A stretch of DNA of 64,000 bases from positions 60,154-124,153 of the forward strand of contig NZ_QGDL01000017.1 of assembly GCF_003149245.1 (NCBI RefSeq). The letters are read 5' to 3'. This document shows, piece by piece, positions 59,104 to 64,000 of the stretch. Both the position numbers and the translations under genes were made by a program. The stretch is from Faecalicatena orotica. Lineage in GTDB: Bacteria > Bacillota > Clostridia > Lachnospirales > Lachnospiraceae. The notes beneath the pieces were generated by a model. The model ran no database searches. It was not told the origin of the DNA and saw only the letters and a program-made list of their open reading frames with translations. Every line of letters starts with the position of its first letter. The first letter of the stretch is position 1.

Positions 59104-59261
59104 AGCGTGTCTGATAATTCATTGTACACGTCTGACCGCCCCACTTCACGACCTATTTGAGCCAAATTTTATCAACGTAGAACCACTACGCCTCAAAAAT
59201 TTGGCTCAAATATCTCGCGAATTGTGACAATCAGCCGTATACATGATTTATCAAACACGCT
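59104..59261. repeat. 158-bp imperfect palindromic element
   Basis: The left half from AGCGTGTCTGATAATTCAT and the reverse complement of the right half (AGCGTGTTTGATAAATCAT) agree along nearly 80 bases. The best arms are TGAGCCAAATTTT and AAAATTTGGCTCA around a short GTAG...CTAC tip. It lies between the phosphoesterase terminator and the LytTR regulator gene. The shape suggests a MITE-like or palindromic interspersed repeat; it could also fold as RNA in the leader of the regulator operon. Confidence 0.75.
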
Positions 59262-59295
59262 CAATAACAATCAACAAAGGAAAGGGAGAAAACAT

Positions 59296-60006
59296 ATGTA
59301 CAGAGTCGCAGTATGCGATGATGATAAAAAGACGGCAGAACTGGTGGCTTCTATCATACGGGAGTGTAATCCTGCGCTGATGACAGAGTGTTTCACGTCA
59401 GGAGAGGAACTGCTTGAGAATTACCAGCCGTGTCAGGCGGTATTTCTGGATATTGATATGAACGGGATGAATGGGATTGAGACGGGAATGCGTATCAGGG
59501 AAATGGACAAATCCGTTAAGATTGTGTATCTGACGGCTTACCGGGATTATGTGGCAGGCGCATTCAGGGTCCATGCGTTCCAGTATCTGATAAAGCCGGT
59601 TAACAGGCAGGAAATCAGTCAGGTTTTAAAAGATATATTTGATTACCTTCACACTTCGAAGGGAGAAGTACTGGATTTCCAGACTGGACAGGGGCTTCTG
59701 TGCCTTCCTGTGGAAGAAATTTATTATTTTGAATATCTGAGCCGGAAAGTGCAGATTGTTACGGAGAACGGCAGATATACGATGCAGGAGAAAATCGGCA
59801 GTGTTGCAGAGCGGATGGAACCATTTGGTTTTTCCATGCCCCACCAGAGTTTTGTCGTGAATATGCTTCATGTAAAAAATGTTCTGACGGGGAGGATTCT
59901 GCTGGATAACGGAATGGAAATCCCTCTGGCCCAGAAAAAGCAGAAAGTCTGGAAACAGGAACTTCTGAATTATCTTGCAGGGAGATTGGAGGGAAAAAGG
60001 GAATGA
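59296..60006 (+). CDS. LytTR-family response regulator (AgrA-like)
   Basis: 236 aa. Receiver domain (1-120) with acidic pocket CDDD (8-10), phospho-acceptor Asp52 in VFLDIDMNGMNG, Thr in VYLTAYRDY and Lys in YLIKPV. The LytTR DNA-binding domain (about 135-230) includes IYYFEYLSRKVQIVTENGRY and HQSFVVNMLHV. ATG 59296 has AAAGGGAG upstream; the frame extends 24 codons into the palindromic element. Its stop overlaps the kinase start (ATGA). Confidence 0.93.
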   Translation: MYRVAVCDDDKKTAELVASIIRECNPALMTECFTSGEELLENYQPCQAVFLDIDMNGMNGIETGMRIREMDKSVKIVYLTAYRDYVAGAFRVHAFQYLIKPVNRQEISQVLKDIFDYLHTSKGEVLDFQTGQGLLCLPVEEIYYFEYLSRKVQIVTENGRYTMQEKIGSVAERMEPFGFSMPHQSFVVNMLHVKNVLTGRILLDNGMEIPLAQKKQKVWKQELLNYLAGRLEGKRE

Positions 60007-61256
60007 ATACAGTAGTTTTATTCTTTATCCAAATCATTGATATGGCTGTACTGATTGGCTGTGTTATGAGTGTGACCCGTGCGATTCCGGGAGGGATAGA
60101 GGAGAAGAGATGGAAAAAGGCGGCTGCCTGGATTATATACGGTGCACTGGCGCTGTTCCTTCCAATGCTGGGAAATGATCTTTTGACTATTCTGGTTCTT
60201 GCAGTATGGAATGTTCTGACAGGTTATTTGCTTTACTTCCACAGTAAAATGGGGATGGTATGCCAGATTATGTACCATGCATTTCTGATGCTGGCACAGT
60301 ATATGGCATTGATGATAGCGGCAGACATCTTTTCCATTCTTCAGGTGGAATTACAGACGTATATTTTAATGCTTGAGACATTAAGGTGTATCCTGCTGAT
60401 CGGCATGACATTGATCTTAAGATATGTGATTCGTAAGGGATTTCAGGATGCACCGCATCTGAAAATAAAAGGAATGGTTATTGTTCCGATGTTCAGCGCG
60501 ATATTGATATTTATGTATCTGATTGCAGGAGATGTTTTCTTTGTCAGATATGGCTACTACTGGTGCCTTGTGTTTGGTCTGCTTTTAATCGTGATGAACC
60601 TGTACTGCCTGTATTTCTGGTATGATGTGGCAAAGAATAAGGAATTGAGACATACGGTGGAACTGATGGAGCAGCAGAGGGAACTGACACTGCAGTATTA
60701 TAAGGAGATGGAAAAAAACTATGATAAATCCAGGACTATTATTCATGATATACGAAATCATCTTAATGCTATTGAGCAGAAGTATAAAATAGAAGACCGG
60801 GAATATATCGATGACGTCCATACCATGCTGAATTCAATGGGCATGAAGTTCTATACAGAGAACCGGATGCTTAATATCATATTGAATGATAAGCTAAAAG
60901 GAATTCCCCAGGACCGGGTGGACTGCAATCTGGGAGGAATCGGACTGGAGTTTATAGCCGATATTGATATCACAACCATTTTCGCCAACCTGTTGGAAAA
61001 TGCCGTGGAAGCCGGGCGGGGGCACGATGACTTCCGGCTGAAAATCCGCGGAGAGGAAATTCAGGATTTCACCATTGTGAAGATCAGCAACCCGCTGTAC
61101 GTGCCCTATCAGGAAGGAAAATCTGCAAAGTCAGGACACGAAGGAATCGGGCTGCAGAATGTAAAAAAAGCAGTGGAAAAATATCAGGGAGAGATGCAGA
61201 TACAGACGGATGGACAGAGGTTTTCCGTAACACTGCTGTTTGCCAGAAGCAGTTAG
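60003..61256 (+). CDS. GHKL-type sensor histidine kinase (AgrC-like)
   Basis: 417 aa. Six or so membrane helices fill residues 1-205 and probably bind a signal at the outer face. A coiled helix follows, with phospho-acceptor His in IIHDIRNHLNAIEQKY. The ATPase domain has N box NLLENAVEAG and G box GHEGIGLQNVKKAVEKYQG. It is paired with the overlapping LytTR regulator. No autoinducing-peptide precursor or AgrB-like protease was found beside it; the downstream lipoprotein and CPBP protease may be targets. Confidence 0.92.
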   Translation: MNTVVLFFIQIIDMAVLIGCVMSVTRAIPGGIEEKRWKKAAAWIIYGALALFLPMLGNDLLTILVLAVWNVLTGYLLYFHSKMGMVCQIMYHAFLMLAQYMALMIAADIFSILQVELQTYILMLETLRCILLIGMTLILRYVIRKGFQDAPHLKIKGMVIVPMFSAILIFMYLIAGDVFFVRYGYYWCLVFGLLLIVMNLYCLYFWYDVAKNKELRHTVELMEQQRELTLQYYKEMEKNYDKSRTIIHDIRNHLNAIEQKYKIEDREYIDDVHTMLNSMGMKFYTENRMLNIILNDKLKGIPQDRVDCNLGGIGLEFIADIDITTIFANLLENAVEAGRGHDDFRLKIRGEEIQDFTIVKISNPLYVPYQEGKSAKSGHEGIGLQNVKKAVEKYQGEMQIQTDGQRFSVTLLFARSS

Positions 61257-61301
61257 TTTTGTAACAAAGCAAATAAGAACAGACAAAAGGAGTGATGTGT
61301 G

Positions 61302-61748
61302 ATGAAAAAGAAGTGTAAAATGAGAAGGGTGACAAAGATTTTGAGTATCCTCGCGGCGGCAATGTTTTTGACAGCAGCACTGACAGGCTGCCAGAGTGCC
61401 GGTACAGAGCTGTCGGATAAGTTTGATGAGGAAACGGTAAAGAGTGAGGCGATGAAGGCTATTGAACTGTTTAATGACCGTGATTATGAAGGAATATGTG
61501 ACATGGGAACACAGGAGTTCAAAGATTTACTGACCTATGAAGAATATAAAGAGCAGTGTGATCCCTTTTTAGATAAATGTGGTGAGTTTAAGGAGATCAG
61601 CAAGACCGTGGTTATGGGAAGCAAGGATAAAAAGACGGGTGCCGAGTACGGCGGGGCTGTCATGGTAGGGACATATGAAGACGGGAAGATCCAGTTTACC
61701 ATTGGTTTTGACGAGGATATGAAGCTTGTACAGTTTTTGATTAAATAG
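61302..61748 (+). CDS. DUF3887 family lipoprotein
   Basis: 148 aa. A basic N-terminus and hydrophobic stretch lead to the lipobox LTGC (lipidated Cys near residue 30). The mature domain (AMKAIELFNDRDYEGICDMG to the end) has the NTF2-like pattern of DUF3887. ATG 61302 is preferred to GTG 61299 because AAAGGAG is nine bases upstream. It lies 45 bases after the kinase gene and 16 before the CPBP gene, so the four may be one operon. Function unknown. Confidence 0.88.
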   Translation: MKKKCKMRRVTKILSILAAAMFLTAALTGCQSAGTELSDKFDEETVKSEAMKAIELFNDRDYEGICDMGTQEFKDLLTYEEYKEQCDPFLDKCGEFKEISKTVVMGSKDKKTGAEYGGAVMVGTYEDGKIQFTIGFDEDMKLVQFLIK

Positions 61749-61764
61749 AGGGGACGGATACAAT

Positions 61765-62769
61765 ATGAAACTGACAAAAATAGAAAAGAAGCAGCTTCTG
61801 ATATTTGTGATTGTCGCATATGGCATCACTTATCTGCTGGGTGTGCTTATGGGGTATAGTTACTCGGCCGGAAAGGATGTCAGTGTTTTTCCGAATGCAC
61901 AGATGCTTTATCCGGCAGCAGGCGTCATGCTGGCATATCTCATCACAAGAAAAACTGACAGTAATATGCCGCGCAGATTTTTTGTCTCTTATCTGATCGC
62001 GACTGTCCTTATGATCATGTGTGCCATATGCAGTGTGACTGGGATCGGGGGAAACTGGTTACTCATCTGCCAGTTTATCCTTATAGGCGGCAGTATTGTA
62101 TGCGGTATCCTGCTTCTGACGGATAAAAAAGAGCGCCGTTCACGGTATGGTTTAAGAGGTAAAAATGCAAAACTGTCTGTATTCTGCATCCTGCTTTTTG
62201 TAGTGCTTTATATTCTGCGGACGGCGATATCCTATGGGGTATCAGGACAGCTGTGGATGCTGGGTGAGATTGCAGTAAACCCTCTTACATGGGTAATGCT
62301 GATCAGCATTCTGGTTAACTTTTTCTTCGCGTTTATCGCTTTTTTCGGAGAAGAATATGGCTGGAGATATTATTTGCAGCCGCTCCTGCAAAAAAGATTC
62401 GGAAAGCGTGCCGGTGTGCTGCTTCTGGGCGTTGTATGGGGATTATGGCATATGCCGGTGAACTTCTTTTACTATACGAATCCCGCTGATGGAATCATCA
62501 GTATGGCAGGACAGCAGATCACCTGCATCACTCTGGGAATATTCTTCGCATATGCATATATGAAGACTGAAAATATATGGGTCCCTGTTATTTTACATTT
62601 TTTGAATAATAATCTTGTTCCGGTTATATCCGGGAGCTACAGTGCATCAGTCATTCAGGACCAGTCGGTCAGCTGGGCGATGCTTGTTCCGGCTTTGATA
62701 TTAAATGGGGTGATCTTCGGGGGATTCTTATTTTCGCGGGTGTTCAGAAAAGAGGAAATAAAAGCATAA
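61765..62769 (+). CDS. CPBP family intramembrane glutamic protease
   Basis: 334 aa with about eight membrane helices. The three CPBP/ABI motifs are present: EEYGWRYYLQPLL (EExxxR), WGLWHMPVNFF (FxxxH-like) and ILHFLNNNLVP (HxxxN). Such proteases process prenylated proteins or peptides and often act in bacteriocin maturation or self-immunity. Its position behind a LytTR/GHKL pair is typical of peptide-signalling loci, but no peptide gene is visible here. Confidence 0.9.
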   Translation: MKLTKIEKKQLLIFVIVAYGITYLLGVLMGYSYSAGKDVSVFPNAQMLYPAAGVMLAYLITRKTDSNMPRRFFVSYLIATVLMIMCAICSVTGIGGNWLLICQFILIGGSIVCGILLLTDKKERRSRYGLRGKNAKLSVFCILLFVVLYILRTAISYGVSGQLWMLGEIAVNPLTWVMLISILVNFFFAFIAFFGEEYGWRYYLQPLLQKRFGKRAGVLLLGVVWGLWHMPVNFFYYTNPADGIISMAGQQITCITLGIFFAYAYMKTENIWVPVILHFLNNNLVPVISGSYSASVIQDQSVSWAMLVPALILNGVIFGGFLFSRVFRKEEIKA

Positions 62770-62774
62770 AAAAG

Positions 62775-62828
62775 AAAGATGCTGTTGTCCGGGGCTCATG
62801 ACTGCGCTGGACAGCAGCTTTCCTTTTT
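62775..62828 (+). terminator. Terminator after the CPBP gene
   Basis: GCTGTTGTCC (62781-62790) pairs with GGACAGCAGC with one G-U, extended by AAAG/CTTT, followed by CCTTTTTG. Confidence 0.85.
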
Positions 62829-62904
62829 GTGTGCGGGAAGCTATCTATAATAATTTTCAATGCCGATACCGATAGCAGCCCAACAGACTTTCGACATCCT
62901 TGCG

Positions 62905-62976
62905 TTAAGCTGACAGGGGGATTGTTACATCATTAAACTTAATACCTTCTAATGGGATTATCTCTACATTGTCCAT
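62905..62976 (-). pseudogene. 23-codon gene remnant after the small lipoprotein gene
   Basis: An ATG at 62976 with TAGGAGC upstream starts MDNVEIIPLEGIKFNDVTIP and stops after 23 codons. It follows the lipoprotein gene by 18 bases on the same strand. The start and ribosome site look genuine but the product is too short for a domain. I read it as the 5' scar of a gene lost by deletion; a real small peptide is possible. Confidence 0.35.
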
Positions 62977-62994
62977 ATCGCTTTTTGCTCCTAT

Positions 62995-63330
62995 TTAATT
63001 CATTTCTACAATAACAGAACCTTCCATAATTTCATGATCCTCCAACAGACTGCTAAATAAGCTTTTGGATACATCTTCAAAAGATAAATTTTTATTATCT
63101 GTCAATACAACATACTTGCTTTCTACCGCGGCATTTGGCATTCGCCCGTTTAATTCTAACCTATACTGATATGTTGAATCATCGCATTTCCACGACCCGT
63201 CTTTCAGCTCATAATATGTTCTTATCACCCCATCTTTTTCTGATTGTTTATGAGTCTTGGCAATATCATTTTTGGTACAGCCAGTAAACAATAAGGAGCA
63301 AAGTACAAATACTGTAAGTATTTTTTTCAT
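62995..63330 (-). CDS. Small putative lipoprotein, 111 aa
   Basis: From ATG 63330 (AAAGGTGG seven bases upstream) the protein has a lysine-rich start, hydrophobic helix and lipobox LFTGC (Cys at 18). The mature part (SEKDGVIRTYYELKDGSWKC, then STYQYRLELNGRMPNAAVES) is beta-rich with no motif I recognise. The in-frame ATG at 63348 lies upstream of the ribosome site. Probably anchored at the outer face of the membrane. No terminator was seen downstream. Confidence 0.75.
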   Translation of the reverse strand: MKKILTVFVLCSLLFTGCTKNDIAKTHKQSEKDGVIRTYYELKDGSWKCDDSTYQYRLELNGRMPNAAVESKYVVLTDNKNLSFEDVSKSLFSSLLEDHEIMEGSVIVEMN

Positions 63331-63348
63331 CGCACTGCCACCTTTCAT

Positions 63349-64000
63349 TATTGATTTTGCATTTTCAATATGTTTAATAACAAACTGAGAGTTGTAAATT
63401 ACATTGTAAAATCTATTTCTTATTTTGTTCCGTGAGAGAACAATAATCCCTGCGTAAGATCAATACATAAAATTATTGAATTAATATCATTAAAATTAAT
63501 GTGTCCGTAAGGTTGTGGTATAGTGATTTTCTGTTTCCTATAACGAAAAACAGTGGAAAGCAAGTCCTAAAAGTAGTATTGTTAAGTCATAACAACGAAA
63601 CAAACAGGATCGGCCTTCCCACTGCTTAAGAAAAGAATACCATCCTTCCGCCAGGCTGGCAAGTGGTTTAATAATCATACAGTGTATTATGTAGAAAATA
63701 AGTTACTGTTCACACCCAATGTCAGTTAGTTAAGGATGGGTCTGGGCAGACCTAAACTTACGATTCCCTATAATCAGGAGAAGATGGGTGATATAAGCTG
63801 GGCATCAGATGCTGTTCTGCACCTCCCAATAAAGACCGATTTTTTTCAGGGTATGGCAAATAGACGGATAGACATCCGCCTCAAAATACTTTATACTATT
63901 AGTGTTGTGTTTGTCAGCTTTATGCAAAACGATAAGTAAAGCTGACCGGAACTCGGAACCTATGCTGGCGGGCATATTTCCGATCGGGCCTGATAGGGAG
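63349..64000. other. 652-base stretch without a convincing gene
   Basis: AT-rich and repeat-containing. CAGTGGAAAG near 63550 and CTTCCCACTG near 63620 form an imperfect inverted repeat around an AT-rich core with TTGTTAAGTCATAACAA. A 67-codon plus-strand frame (63736-63939, starting MGLGRPKLTIPYNQEKMGDI) has no clear ribosome site and no family I know. It could be degraded mobile-element sequence or the edge of a gene continuing to the right. Confidence 0.4.

Noticed and set aside
63736..63939. 67-codon plus-strand frame as a real gene
   Set aside because: No clear ribosome site, no recognised family, next to apparently decayed sequence; noted only in the description of the gap.

Overview
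The window looks like the chromosome of a gut-type anaerobic Firmicute of the Clostridia, most likely a Lachnospiraceae-like species. The indications are strong AGGAGG ribosome sites, many oxygen-sensitive enzymes (Hcp, ferredoxin-domain oxidoreductases, a Fe-S type PurF), a surface protein with a VKTGD sorting signal, a beta-glucuronidase remnant and a Tn1549/CTn-type conjugative element. No rRNA, tRNA or CRISPR array was seen.

Positions 1 to about 26150 are the right-hand part of an integrative conjugative element (ICE), nearly all on the minus strand. In transcription order it carries a four-gene ABC-ATPase/nuclease cassette (25535-21957) resembling three-component ABC (ABC-3C)/Lamassu-type anti-phage systems. 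It then has ParA/ParB, a replication-initiator-like protein, a small deoxyribosyltransferase-like protein, a 1316-residue S-layer-homology surface protein, PcfB, the VirD4 coupling protein, Maff2, a VirB6-like channel protein, PrgI, VirB4, a CHAP-domain wall hydrolase, DUF4315 and DUF4366 proteins, topoisomerase III and the start of an ArdC-like protein. Relaxase and integrase must lie to the left of the window. Three single cargo genes (184, 419 and 247 aa; the last two nuclease-like) sit between core transfer genes, each followed by its own hairpin terminator. A recurrent leader (hairpin, U-tract, then an AAAGGAG ribosome site) precedes several core genes.

The ICE ends inside uidA. Only the last 87 codons of beta-glucuronidase remain on the plus strand at 26151-26414. 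An element-encoded tail gene without a convincing start abuts the junction.

From 26.5 to 37.1 kb the chromosome carries an SGNH hydrolase and a nitrogen/glutamine cluster: a fused ammonium transporter-PII protein and purF on the minus strand, and gltB-gltD divergently on the plus strand. A 21-bp palindrome lies between the two promoters, and terminator-like leaders precede amt, purF and gltB. From 37.1 to 48.2 kb there is a pseudouridine synthase, a yybP-ykoY-type manganese riboswitch ahead of a helical protein and YccF, tex, bioY under a BirA operator, a GGDEF-EAL protein, hcp, a ferredoxin-type aldo/keto reductase with a MerR-type promoter, and a HAD phosphatase.

From 48.3 to 53.4 kb an operon hypB - large flavin/Fe-S oxidoreductase - hypA - DUF5692 lies behind a strong promoter flanked by a 13-bp inverted repeat, a possible phase switch. 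The remainder holds a YibE/F membrane protein, a large wall-anchored metallophosphoesterase, a 158-bp palindromic element, a LytTR/GHKL two-component pair with a DUF3887 lipoprotein and a CPBP protease, and a poorly coding right end. Family names are recognised by eye from motifs; no database search was run.
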